Below are positions 53,216 through 64,000 of a stretch of 64,000 bases of DNA, piece by piece. The translations under genes were made by a program, and so were the position numbers. The notes beneath the pieces were generated by a model. That model was not told where the DNA came from, made no database searches, and saw nothing but the letters and a program-made list of their open reading frames with translations. The stretch comes from Antedon mediterranea (taxonomy: Eukaryota; Echinodermata; Crinoidea; Comatulida; Antedonidae), in NCBI RefSeq assembly GCF_964355755.1, contig NC_092676.1, positions 13,808,288 to 13,872,287 on the forward strand. Direction: 5' to 3'. How positions within the stretch are numbered: position 1 is the stretch's first letter; each line of letters opens with the position of its first letter.

Positions 53216-53770
53216 ATATAACTTTGGGAACTCATTGTCTCGTATAAGGAAATCATATGAAGTTGGAATGCTACAGTCTGCTGTGTGTTCTTGACACATT
53301 GTCAGTTTTACTTTTTTGTTAGTAGCCCTTCCTAAATTTGAGTTATCTAAAACTATTTAGCCTACCTAGGTCTAGCCTAGGCCAGAAAGCCTATATAGGC
53401 CTAGCTAGCTAGTAGGTGCCTAGGCTAGTATATTTTAAACAAATAAATAATAATAAATAATTATTCGAAAATGAAACTTACAGTCAGATGGAATACTTTT
53501 TCAGTTTCTCTACTACTCTAGGTTGGCCGAGAATTCGTTTTTCATCCTCGACCTAGGCCTAGCTTAGCAAACAAAACACCAAATTCCCCGGAAAAAACTT
53601 GGCTAAACTTACACAAAACAATACCGTTTGTAAACACGACGGTATCAGAAGAATTATTTACATATACATAATTGTTTAGTTCAAACACCTTTGAAAACTT
53701 GATAATAATATTCCAACTTGATAAAAACCGATAAAAAACTGTATAAAGGGTGGCCAATGTGAGGTTTTTC
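53216..53770. other. Spacer with CCTAGGC-rich patch
   Basis: TAGGCCTAG-type words cluster at 53360-53430. A 77-codon minus-strand frame (53542-53775) has no recognisable motif. Confidence 0.45.
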
Positions 53771-53900
53771 ATCATGGGGGGAATTTTCTGTTAATAGCAG
53801 GCAACCATGTAGAATATATCCCTTATGGGATGACAAAAAAGATAGGGGTGGATGCCGCTCTCAAATTTCAGGTCAAAGGTAATTTTCAAGGTTATAAGGT
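53770..53900. repeat. Inverted counterpart of 60705-60850
   Basis: GTTAATAGCAGGCAACCATGT, ATGTATCC-like and GGATGCC-type blocks occur in reverse complement at 60705-60850, each next to a GGGGGG/CCCCCC run. The two probably are the ends of an old element about 7 kb long that contains hAT-like element B. Confidence 0.65.
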
Positions 53901-54728
53901 CAAATATAGCTTTAAGCTGTTTTCAACAACATATAAGCTAATTAAAAGAAATGTAACCATTATTGGATCATTATTGACATATTGCTGTAGATGGTGAAGT
54001 TCATCAATTTTTCAACTTACAAGTTTAAAGGTCATTTTCAAGGTCATAAGGTCAAATAGAGGACAGACTTGTTAATTATCGGTATTAATAATTGAAATAA
54101 ATATAATTTTCATGATAGCCTGGGGCTGATTGTTATAGTGTGGTGTCAAAAAGACCAGAATTGTACTGGGAAGATTTTAAACTTTTTTAGTCACTCCTGG
54201 AAGGTGTTCAAGGAATGGAGATGATGAGTCCTAGAGTATCAAAATAACCGAAATTGGAGGCCTACTGGAATGTCTTAAATTTCATTTAAAAACAGAGGGT
54301 TTGTGGGTTGGGAGTAATGGGCGGCATGGGCACATGCCAATATTCGAAATTTTTCTGGGATGGAAGGAGGTAACGCTCTGGGGTGGGTATTTCTTCAAGC
54401 ACTGATATATAATGCCTACTGGCCATCTGGGTAACGGCAAACGATTGAATCACAACCACATATGCATGCTTTTGGTAACAAATTCATCTGGCTCTTTAGT
54501 TTACATACACATGTAACAAGTTCCAAACTGACAACTGAGTTTTTTTTTTTATTTTAAGTGTTTCCCGAAGTAGAAATACAGTACTTTGAAGTGAAATACT
54601 TAATATTTAAGGGAAATATTATATCACTAGTGTTAATGGTATATATAGTCACTGAGTCTAGATGGAGGTAGCACCAAAGAGTAGTCTGTTCAAGAGTACT
54701 ATATATTTGGCAATATTAAACTTTAGTG
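53901..54728. other. Spacer with AAGGTCA-rich short repeats
   Basis: AAGGTMATTTTCAAGG and ATAAGGTCAAATA occur near 53875 and again near 54035. No coding frame was recognised. Confidence 0.55.
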
Positions 54729-57700
54729 CAGTGGCGTATCCAGTAGGGGGGGGGGGGCCCCCCCCCCCTGATTTCGTTTCCGTCGGCACATCATCGCGGC
54801 CGTCGGCAAACAAAGGTGCCGGGAAAAAAAATAAACTATTTATTCTGACAATAATTGAACTGTAAACATAATTCTTTTGAGTGTTTGTTTATTTACATAT
54901 CATATCATCATTGATCCCTTCAGATCAACTATTTTTTATTTTCATTACATCTAACTAAACACGTAAAAAATGTGTAGCACGTACGTACGGCCATACGCGG
55001 TAGATTGTTTACTCAAAAGTCTTTGACCTTACCCTAAAACCTTGTTTTTGCATGCAGTTGAGCCTCTCATGACCTGGGATTTGTATGTCTTCCTACGCTA
55101 AGAGATTATATAGTTCCACATGCCATGTGCTTTTTTGTCTAAGATATATTTATTAATTATTATAAGTGCCAAAAACCCGGGTTTTTTTTCTCGATATGAG
55201 GCCTTTATTATTCAAAATTTTTAAAGAAAAAGCACGTCATATACCATAAAAAATATCCATGTATTTCATTTTTGGAACAGAATATTCCTTGAGGCTCAAC
55301 TACAAAACCACCATTTTGTGATATGATGTCATCGTAAGCCAATCAAAGCTGAGCTTTCTCGCGATTGGCATTGCTCACGGTTGAATGATTTAGGATTCTA
55401 GCTGATTTGATTGGTGGATGCGAATCACCCGCAGCGGAATGTTTTCTCTCGCGCGTGTACCATGGATCTCTCTGATCGTTAGTACACAAAGTTAGAGCAA
55501 TGAATTTGTCCGAATTCCGTTAAAGATGTATTGTCCCCCAAAAAATGAAAAATAAAGATGAAAAAAATCAAATTTTGAATAGACCCTTTTGTAGTTAACA
55601 TAAAGTTATTCACTTCCACCGAAAAAAAATCCGAAAAAAATATTGATTTCGCTTATAAAAAAATCAAAATAAGTTTACCATTTTTTCGAACTCATCGGCT
55701 CAGAAATTAGGCCGGTAGAGCTAACTCATACATATGCATGATATGTTAATGAGCATCCACACAGCAGAGATCTGATCTAACAATGGACGATGCACGTTGT
55801 ATGTACAACACCACCAGAGATCGACGCGACTCGACTGTGGGTTTCCCTGGCCTGATCGTATAATGTAAAGCTGAGCTGTTAATTTGTCGGTAAGTAGGCC
55901 TAGACGGTTATTTTAAATATAATAATATATATAACGCAATAATAACAGGAAGGTAAATTAATTAACTTAGCCTGGGATTTTTTCAGTTCAGGGCTAGGCC
56001 TAGAATAATTAATACATGCTGCTGCATATTACTAGGCTAGTATTAGCAAGCAGACTGTGACAATCGGGTCCCTGCAGAATATGCCCAGCTAGGCCCTATA
56101 CATTGTACTCTTCATAGACTGGCCTAGGCTATATGCCATCAATCTTAGCTACATTCCGAAAATACAGCCAGCTTGCTGTACCATATATATTTACAGTTGA
56201 AGCTTGTTTAACTAATTTTTATGATAAAAATAAAACAAACATTTTTCAGGGAAAATGGTTGCAATACAAGCCTGAAATTGAGAACCTTCCAGCAGCACTG
56301 TACAAGTAGACAGAGGGGAAAAGCCAGCTTAGCCATTTTACAACACAAACAAATGTTCTCTGTACTGTAGTAAGTCAAATATTTATTTTCTCTTTTTATA
56401 AGTTATAACATTATAAGTAATGTGTTTTAATTACCATAGAAAGGTAGTATACTTATTTGACTATGTCAAAGTAAGCAATTTCACTAGCCCAATTTTGCAC
56501 TAAATATGCATGATCTATTTTTTCCAGATTTTCATACTTTGCTTTTACTTTTTTTAAAGATGTTGAGCTGATGAAGACTGGAACAGAGGTCACCCAAAGA
56601 CAACAATGATAGACTCAGTATTGGAATATGATTGGATATTGCAGGAAAAATATTTCCGACTCTCCTGCTGCATTCGGCCAATATGTTCTTGTCCAGCTTG
56701 TAAAATATTGTATAATTTTTTTTGTATTATATGTACAGTATATTATTTTGTAAACATAACATTCAATAAATAAAAAAAAACTACTACAACAGTACACAGG
56801 ATAAATTCTTCAAATTTACTTACACTTCATAATTTTACTGTAAATATTACAGTGCAAAAGGAGTTAATAAAATATATATATACAGTATATCTTATTGAAT
56901 TCCTATATTGTTTTTTGTGTCAATTTGTCTACTAATTATCAATGTGTTGATTGTGGCAGTAATTACGACAGCTATAGTCTTCTAAGATCGCTCACATCCA
57001 TTACAAAGTGTCATTTTAATAGTAAGAAACGTTTCAATAAATTGTGAATGTTGCCACTGTACGATACATTTTATGTTTCTCACTACTTGCTCTTATTGTT
57101 CAATCAATCAACCTAAAAAAAAAAGAAATTTGTGTCAAAATATCTGCATAAAATGTTTATTTGCGGAATGTTAATTTGAACCTATTGCATTTGATACAGA
57201 AAATATTTTTAAAATATTGCATCAGTAAAACATCCAAAACAATATTTAGATTTTCTTCTTTTTTTTAATTTTCACTGCCGAATAGATAGTTGAAATCTTT
57301 AAAAATTAAACCAATTCATTATGATAGAAGCAAAAATACATCTCTTCTGGTGGTGGTCTACTGTAGCCCTAGCTAGCAGTGTACTGCCTAGGCCTACTAC
57401 ACTCTACTTCTAGAGACAGAAGTAGGCAGCAGTTAGGCTACTCGAGACTGTCAGTGCTAGTAGTAGTAGTAGACTAGTAGTAGTACAGTAGCAGCAAATT
57501 CGGGCCTAGGCCTTGCTAGGCCTCTCCTGTTAGCGAAACAAAAACTCACCTAAATGAATAACATTCAACATCAAAGTTACCAACTGTAATTCTAACTTAG
57601 CATTCTGCTAGCTATAGTTTTCGTGTTTTCTTCAAGATTCGTCTCGCATCACTACTCGACTCTCTCGCACGCATGCATTGCTATCGTTGTTGGCTGTTGA

Positions 57701-58450
57701 TTTGGAAAGCATCATCATCCACATGATGTATCCATACAATATGAATATTTATGAGCTAACTCAGGTCAAGGGTTAAATTAAACCGGAACACATTTGTCTT
57801 CCAGACAAATAGCTTCCGGTTGGTTAATTTTTGCATTAAATTGCGATTTTCCCGTGTAAAAAATTATTTTTTTCAATCCAAATTGAGGTCAAAGTGAATA
57901 ACTTTTATGTGCAATTAAAATGGCAAATTCAACAAAAATATTGAAAAAAATTTTTTTTTCAGGGGGACAATACATCTTTAAGTAAACAACTTTATATATT
58001 TTATAAGCATTTAATAACATGTTTTATTGATATTTCCAATGGTGATATATAAAATAAATTACTAAAAAACGTAATTATATGTAATTATTTTAACCAAAAA
58101 TGGCGTAGTTAATAGAATTGTCGACCGAGGCCGCAAATTGTTTTACTTCTTTCGTGGCTAAAAACGATCATTTTCGGCGATGTTTTAGACCCTATATTTC
58201 GAAAACTACAAATCAGATTTACCTAATTCTTTCTTTATTGTAATATGAATACAACATACTAACATATAATGTTGGTTTGGTTTTAATTTTGCATCGTTAT
58301 CCCATATAAGACAATATGACTATGTAATCCTAGAACATATTGATCAGAGACGTCGTGTATGTACAGATAATGACACCAATTTTGTCGGCAAATTGGCAAT
58401 TCCCGGCCCCCCCCCCCCCCCCCAACTTCAAAATCCTGGATACGCCACTG
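54729..58450. mobile_element. hAT-like element B (8-bp TSD) interrupted by a TTAA element
   Basis: Ends CAGTGGCGTATCCAG...CTGGATACGCCACTG, flanked by CTTTAGTG on both sides (54721-54728, 58451-58458). Its outer parts match element A (39093-40285) in reverse orientation. Subtracting the 2.46-kb insertion leaves about 1.26 kb, nearly the length of A. Short poly-G/poly-C tracts near the ends differ in length from A. No transposase. Confidence 0.93.
55520..57981. mobile_element. 2.45-kb TTAA-flanked element E2 nested in hAT B
   Basis: The element proper is 55524-57977, with inverted ends AGATGTATTGTCCCCC...GGGGGACAATACATCT and TTAA on both sides (55520-55523, 57978-57981). Subterminal sequence is also inverted-repeat-like (AAAGTTATTCACTT in both arms, GAGYTARCTCA in both arms) to about 200 bp. 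The empty site is preserved in element A. The interior includes (TAG)n near 57460 and AT-rich sequence without a transposase-like frame. Same TTAA target as E1 and E3 but different terminal sequence. Confidence 0.93.
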
Positions 58451-58458
58451 CTTTAGTG

Positions 58459-59435
58459 TACACTGTACGTGGAAAGTCTTAATCTTAATCAATTCCATTT
58501 ACAAGGAGTGGATGCGTTAGAAATGGTTTCCAGTATGACCTCTTCCCATAACCAGCAAATAATGACGTGCTGCAACCCGTAATGGCATGGAAGCTGGTTA
58601 GATTATTCTTAATAGGTTTTCAACCACTTTATTGTTCACTATACCAGACATCGTCCATACTTTTGTAGGCTACTGTTACAAAGTGCATATCATTAATTAA
58701 CATCAACTTTCATGTATAATTGCAATCTCTTTGTTATTGACATAAAGAATGTCTAAAAATTTGTGATATTTGTTCTCCAAACCGATGAGTGTGGCCCAAA
58801 ACACATACGGAAGTACAGATTAGTACATTGGGACTATCCTTTCAATCGTGTCACTGGTTTTATCCACCCCTTTCCAATGTAATGATCAAATACAACAAAA
58901 TGATGAAATATCTAGGTAACTTGCATAAATACTTGCATAGTCACCAAATGTTTACAGCCATGTTTACTGAATCCTATAGTGCATGACCATCATTTCTTCT
59001 GGAACATCTGTGGGTATTTCAACGCCATCCATCAAGATATGTGAAGTCATATTTGGTTAAAGATATTAAAATTGGGCTATGATCATACTCCAATGGTTGA
59101 TCAGCAGATTTTCTGTCAGTTTTTATATACTTTATCGAAACAGTTGCCTTATAGAAATCCGCAAAGGTTTAGAGCGATGCTTTTTCAGTGGCACATGAAG
59201 TTTTAGGTTCTACTGTTTTTTTTCTTTCAATAAGATCTTCCTTATCATCTGTCAGGTCGAAAGAATATTGTGTATTATGTGTGATTCGTGATCAGTCTGA
59301 CCATGTCATGCAGAACCTATCAATGAATTACAGCGTTTCTTGTTATACCAATGATTCTATTTTGAATTGATCAATCATCCACTCAGTGTTTAGAATATTT
59401 GGTTCTGATAGTTTAGATAGGTAAACTTGTTTACC
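58459..59435. other. Spacer, probably non-coding LINE or repeat remnants
   Basis: No frame with recognisable motifs. Composition is similar to the LINE remnant at 59440-59810, so part may be its decayed 3' sequence. Confidence 0.4.
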
Positions 59436-59439
59436 CTTT

Positions 59440-59810
59440 TAACCTCATTTCTACAACGAATCCAATCTGTTTTTAAATGTGTTGGTGGTTTCAGAAATGA
59501 CGACTTCGGTTGGCAAACTATTCAAATATATAATTATTAATTGTGAAAAAGTGGATCTCCTATCAGTCCTTTGTGAAATTTAGGTTTAAAAAGTCTAAGC
59601 TGATGTTCTCGTGTATTTCTGCTTAGATTGCATCTCATTTGAAGGAAGTCTTCCTTGGCTACACCCTCGAAATCTTTTGAAAATTTTCAATCAAGTCACC
59701 ACGAATTCGTCTGTCATACAGGGTTGTTAGGCCAAGAAACTTTAAACAATCTTCATATGAATAAGAATGGATAGCTGGAATTTGATTTGTCGCATGACGT
59801 TGTCCTCTTC
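59440..59810 (-). pseudogene. LINE C-terminal remnant
   Basis: Minus-strand pieces in two or three frames: YEDCLKFLGLTTLYDRRIRGDLIE, then FLQMRCNLSRNTREHQLRLF, then LPTEVVISETTNTFKNRLD. YExRLxxLxLxxLxxRRxRGDLI and LPxxVVxxxxxxxFKxxLD are the standard end of CR1-like LINE proteins. Many frame breaks; old. (First motif split to landmarks: YEDCLKFLGL, LYDRRIRGDLIE.). Confidence 0.75.
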
Positions 59811-60640
59811 AAGTGCGTTTATGTCTCTTTGGAGAAATGGATTTCATACCTGGACACAGTACGTAACGTAATGTTTGTAAATAACGTTAAAACCGTCTTT
59901 ATATGTATTTATGTGTATAAAGGACTTAATTACTTAAGGAGTTTTATATTTGTTATCACCGTCAGCCATGATAGCATAGATGCGAAGGCCTCAAGAAGAA
60001 GTCCCCAATTACCACTCCTTCCAACCTTGATAATGTCCAATAGTTAGGGTTTTTGAAAACAAAGACTCGATACCCAGGTTTCTCTTTCGAGATTTCTTGA
60101 AACAACAAACTTCAATAAAAACTTGTATCATTGAAATAATGAAAAAAATGTTTAAATAATTACATTATAGGGGGTCTCTGACCCAAACAAAAACATCTTG
60201 ACATTAGGTCATATAGGGGGTCTCTGTTTTCGAAATTTTTCTAAAAAAAATTTCTAAATATTATTACATTATTATAGGTAATGTTAATATTTTTTCTAAA
60301 AACAAATTTCTAAATATTACTGTATTACATTATTATAGGTAATATTAATAATATTATAGTAAAAGACCAATCTTTTGGTACATATGGCGTTTCATACATA
60401 TATAACACTTGACCTATTTTTTCCGACAAAAATCAAAACGATGACTGGTGGACAACATAAAAAAGACAAATTTACAACAGACTGGGAACAGCCTATTAAA
60501 AAACTGTGTGTACTTTACAGAAATATGTGAAAACAACATTTTGAGAAAATGACACTTTTATATTTAATTTCCTATGTTTTTATGTGTAAACTTAAATGTT
60601 TATCTCATAATTACTATAATATGAAGCATCAGTTGATCTT
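59811..60640. other. Spacer with minor duplications
   Basis: TATAGGGGGTCTCTG occurs twice (60168, 60210), and TTTCTAAATATTA...ATTATAGGTAAT twice (60250, 60310). No gene was recognised. Confidence 0.5.
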
Positions 60641-60704
60641 CAGATATACTTTTTTGGATAGATCTGATGATATAGATGATTTTCCGTGAATAAAAAAAAA
60701 TCCT

Positions 60705-60850
60705 ATATTTTGACCTTGTTTGACCTCTTGACCACATAAACTGACCTTAAAACCCAAAACTGAAGATGGCACCCACTCTATCGTTTTTGTCACCCCACAA
60801 AGGATACATTCAACATGGTTGCCTGCTATTAACAAAAATGCCCCCCAAAA
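60705..60850. repeat. Inverted counterpart of 53770-53900
   Basis: See the entry at 53770. Here the block ends with TGCTATTAACAAAAATG and CCCCCC. Confidence 0.65.
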
Positions 60851-60919
60851 CTTTTTATAGAGGACTTTTGTGTATTTGGCCTCTCTACTATAATTAACAA
60901 TCGTTGGGTTTGTCTAAAT

Positions 60920-61003
60920 GTGGGACGATTCGTGGGACGTCCCACTAAAAGTGGGCCGAATTGTCCTGAGCCGAATCGTCTCAGGGCCGAAACGTCCCTG
61001 AAT
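60920..61003. repeat. 16-bp iteron block (right copy, inverted)
   Basis: GGGCCGAATTGTCC, GAGCCGAATCGTC and GGGCCGAAACGTCC follow one another. In reverse complement they align with the left block at 50747-50816 over about 51 bp. Immediately followed by LINE C coding sequence at 61004. Confidence 0.8.
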
Positions 61004-62582
61004 TGACAATTGACAACAAACTGAACTGGAAGCGTCACATTAATACAATTTCCAACACAATCTCTCGATCTATAGGTATAAATAAACAAACTCAAATTCA
61101 CTTTCCCACAAAACATTTTACTTTCCCTTTATAATACCCTTATCCTGCCACATCTTAATTATTGCAACATTACTTGGGCTTTCACACATTCTAAACACCT
61201 AACACTTTGTCCATGGACTAGCACAGAAACAACAAGACTTGACAAACTTTTTAAATTACAAAAAAAGTCGATCCGCATCTGTACCCATTCCCAACACCTC
61301 ACTCATTCCAAACCATGGAGTAACTCCATGTTCCAAACCCCTTTTCTACAAAGTAAAAACTCTTAAAGCCCCATTCCCTACGTTTTTTAGATCTAATTTA
61401 AGATCACAAACTATATTTAATGTAAAAATAATACTATATGGTCCTATTGCGATAACTTTTTTCGTCTTTAAACGGTTAAAAATGTGAAAAATAAATCGAT
61501 TTTAATAATTATAGCGGCCCGCTATAAATCCCAAAATGCATTGCGCGCGGATTGATATTTTTGTTTTTCACCTGTAATTCGCCCACTTTTCGATCGATCG
61601 TGAAGCCAAAACAAATGGAAGACTCCTAACTTTTCAGCGAAAATACCGGGTGTTCCCCAATTTGTATCAACGGAGTCTGGCAAAAATAGAAAGACAATTA
61701 ATGCAGCAACTATACAACGTCAGGCTAGGTATATAGCTAGCGTACGATGTTCGTACGTTACCGATGTTAACCAGCTAGGCCTACAAAACTAAGCCTAGAA
61801 CGTACATTTAAGACAAGGAATGACATGGTTTAATGTTTTGAAAGTGATATACTGTATATGTATTATTTTCCAAAAAACGTCCAAAATTGCAGGGAAGGGG
61901 TCTTTAACATCTTCGACATAAATAAATTACAGACTGCTTTATTCATGCACAAATTTAATAATCAAAAACTTCCTATAACCGATTCTTTACAAAAAACAAC
62001 GATGTTCACAATTATAACACCCGCAACTCAAATAAATATATCCCAATCAATAACCATTCCACAGCAAGAAACTCAATTAAATCCACTGGCCCTATTTTAT
62101 GGAATTCTTTTCACACCTCCCTAACTAACCGCTCTTTCGAATCCTTCAAGTTTAGCTACAAATCATCGTTGGTATCAAAGTATTCAATCGATCTCCCCTA
62201 AGAATTCAGTCGTTATCCTCTAACCCAGTTTTTTAACTCTTGTCCAGCTTCTTCGTCCCTTCTGTCCTCGTTCTATCACGTGTTTTTGTCATGTGTCTTG
62301 TTGTGCTTGTGTATGTAGCTTAAATTTTTTATTATTTTTTCTTTATTCTTGTTATTTATTTATTCATATCTTATTTTTATTTATTTATTGACTACTTTTG
62401 AAACATTTATTATATATACTTTTTGAATTATTTTTTTCTGTTGGAACTATCCTTAAAGCCCTCTGGGCTTATTTATGTTTCTCCAGCATAAGTGCATTCT
62501 AATTTAAAAAAAAAAAAACACTGTAATATTAGTTCACAATGATGTATCTTATGAAAATAAATTGAATTGAATAAATATTGAA
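61004..62582 (+). pseudogene. LINE C: RT C-terminal region, split by a TTAA element
   Basis: Motifs: IDNKLNWKRHINTISN, LPHLNYCNITWAF, TTRLDKLFKLQKKSIRICTH, PLFYKVKTL, then after the insertion (61367-61907) NIFDINKLQTALFMHKFNN, VHNYNTRNSNKYIP, GPILWNSF and SFKFSYKSSLVSKY, with a stop near 62200. The 3' UTR ends AAATAAATTGAATTGAATAA, a TTGAA microsatellite tail. Several frameshifts. The motif set resembles the LINE family of A. The RT core is absent, and the left boundary is the iteron block. Confidence 0.85.
61363..61907. mobile_element. 0.54-kb TTAA-flanked element E3 inside LINE C
   Basis: The element proper is 61367-61903, flanked by TTAA (61363-61366, 61904-61907). Imperfect inverted ends AGCCCCATTCCCTACG and AGACCCCTTCCCTGCA (right end in complement). 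Removing it rejoins KVKTL to NIFDINKLQ in frame. It contains GCGGCCCGCTATAAATC and CGATCGATCG words but no frame of note. Confidence 0.85.
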
Positions 62583-63415
62583 GAATAAAAAAAAAAACAA
62601 GAAATAGAAACTGTATTATTATGTTTTTAAATGCAAGAAAGCAGGAGAGACGAGTGAGATTATAGGCCTACTGTATCCATTTCACTCTTCCATGCCAGTA
62701 AAGCACTGTGGTCAGGTAAAAATACTAAGAAAGTATTGAAATTCGCACAGAAATATCTGTATTATGTACTGTGAAAAGAAAACCATCTGTTGATTTCAAA
62801 AAGACAATTATTATCACACATCTGCAACTATAAAAAAAATAGGCCTACTGTCTACAAAACAATACTAAAACACATGGTATTTTATATTTCAAAGTTCTAA
62901 TACTGTTCTGTTTACACATATTATTACTGAAAAAATCTAGGTTATATAGACTCGCTATATAAATATATTATACAGCCTATATAGATACGTGAACATGTTG
63001 GTCGAAATGGCATCACATGACCACCGTTTGAAGGATTGTAAATGTTTGGACATATACAACAATCCAGCGAACCGAGTAATTTTCGTGTAGCAAAAGGTTG
63101 AGAGGTTAAAATCTCTAGACATGTCAACATTAATATCTTTGTTACTTTTTGAAGGCTAGCCTAGCCACAAGCAGAGAGGACAACCCAGCCAGGTCTACTG
63201 AATACATCTGATACTCAAGATTTGTCTTTTAATGATCAATTATTTTCCTTCTTAGGAGGCTGAGACAATTTGGTATTAGATCAGAAGGGATATCCATTTA
63301 TGTATGTTACTAAATGTGCCTAAAAAATCATAGGCATACTCCAACGTTCTATTGGTACTTTGTACACTAAATGTTTACTCAAAAAGGCTACATTGATCAA
63401 AAATGATCCATACCA
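62583..63415. other. Spacer, no gene recognised
   Basis: AT-rich. A 62-codon minus-strand frame (62942-63130) shows no motif. Confidence 0.45.
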
Positions 63416-63672
63416 TCCTGGCAACCATCATTTCCAAACTATGTAATGTCTCACAGTCACAAATATAGATCGATACTTGCAAAAACTAATAGGTCAGTTT
63501 CTTCTTTCTACCAAACAGCAATCCGTGTAATTAATGACACATTTTTACTTTAAGCATTTAATTCGCCGAAACCTTTTATTTGTTGTTAGCCAAACCAATT
63601 CATTTCAATGTAAATGTTTTTTTATATATTTACATATGACAATAAATTTATTTACTTACTTACTTACTTAAA
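63416..63672 (+). pseudogene. 3' end of a CR1-like LINE
   Basis: SSFYQTAIRVINDTFLL corresponds to the last coding residues (NSFxxxAIRxxN pattern). A 3' UTR ending GACAATAAATTTATTTACTTAC with a (TTAC)n tail follows at 63648-63670. Strongly 5'-truncated. Confidence 0.6.
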
Positions 63673-63818
63673 CTTTATGTTCTGAAGAACATCATCCAAC
63701 ACATCTATTGTCATCTCTGTAAAACATCAATATGTTGGTAATCCATTTGTTAGACCCACATAATCATTCAGTATTCCAATTTTCTGGAAATATATTAAAT
63801 TCTTTTATACAAAAAATG

Positions 63819-64000
63819 TCAGTCTCTGTTTTCCATAACTTCCTGCAAGACTTCATCAATTTTATCTCCTTCAAGGTCATTAATCAATTCCTGAAATTCT
63901 TCTTCATTTACCACTGATTTAAGAAGCTTAATCACATGACTTCTGAGATTTGTCAGTTTTCTTTCAGAATCTCCAAAATTAACAGTTTGCACTGCTCTTG
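63819..64000 (-). CDS. Partial terminal exon of an unidentified gene (runs off the edge)
   Basis: Open from the right edge on the minus strand, ending in a stop at 63819-63821. Encodes about 60 residues including TNLRSHVIKLLKSVV, EEEFQELINDLEG and KIDEVLQEVMENRD. This is regular amphipathic helix sequence without LINE or transposase motifs, so it may be the window's only host coding sequence. The product is not recognised. No internal acceptor was needed within the window. Confidence 0.45.
   Translation of the reverse strand, partial: RAVQTVNFGDSERKLTNLRSHVIKLLKSVVNEEEFQELINDLEGDKIDEVLQEVMENRD

Noticed and set aside
49656-61003. LINE A and LINE C as one LINE split by 11 kb
   Set aside because: The RT core is missing on both sides and the left junction is with a truncated MULE fragment; a simple insertion does not explain it, so they are kept separate.

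Overview
This 64 kb window is eukaryotic, AT-rich and almost entirely made of transposable elements. It contains spliceosomal introns (GT...AG), non-LTR retrotransposons, a BEL/Pao LTR retrotransposon, hAT-, Harbinger- and MULE-like DNA elements, a Helitron2/Helentron-like element and many TTAA-flanked elements. Frequent TAGGCCTA/CCTAGG-rich stretches and this mix of elements suggest a marine invertebrate deuterostome, possibly an echinoderm; this is a tentative impression, because no rRNA or conserved host gene is present to confirm it. The only candidate host coding sequence is a short open exon at the right edge (63819-64000, minus).

Region 1 (1-16.5 kb). A microsatellite and a 70/141-bp satellite (330-1475) come first, then a foldback element with 21-bp subrepeats (1660-2312). 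Next is a large Helentron-like element whose coding strand runs from 4144 to 16497. In order it encodes a ubiquitin-specific-protease (USP/C19) domain, a zinc finger, a 69-bp-repeat charged coiled coil, a Helitron Cys-rich/N-terminal region, an HUH Rep nuclease, a PIF1-like helicase and an AP-endonuclease-like (EEP) domain. It is broken by frameshifts and stop codons and has two visible insertions. One is a 5'-truncated L1/Tx1-like LINE in its leader (46-bp target-site duplication). The other is a 3.9-kb TTAA-flanked element with inverted termini lying between helicase and endonuclease, itself carrying a smaller pogo-like element.

Region 2 (16.5-25.2 kb). Dispersed repeats with internal GACA/GACC microsatellites, a fragment with an SprT-like HExxH motif, and a nearly complete but frameshifted EEP+RT LINE (20137-23440).

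Region 3 (25.2-37.8 kb). A Harbinger-like transposon is bounded by 23-bp inverted termini at 25199 and 37770. It carries a convergent gene pair: a three-exon Myb/SANT-like protein (+) and a two-exon DDE transposase (-). A hAT-like element sits on the Myb exon-1 splice donor. A BEL/Pao retrotransposon with apparently identical LTRs sits in the transposase intron. Subtracting both leaves about 4.2 kb, a normal size for this superfamily.

Region 4 (37.8-64 kb). Overlapping LINE fragments include a clean LINE-in-LINE insertion at 47389-48327. There are two related 8-bp-TSD hAT-like elements (39093-40285 and 54729-58450), the second split by a 2.45-kb TTAA element whose empty site is preserved in the first. 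A MULE-type transposase fragment, a pair of 16-bp-iteron inverted ends (50747 and 61003), and another LINE split by a third TTAA element complete the region. The value of the window is its stratigraphy: many insertions have visible target-site duplications and restorable junctions, so their relative order can be read.
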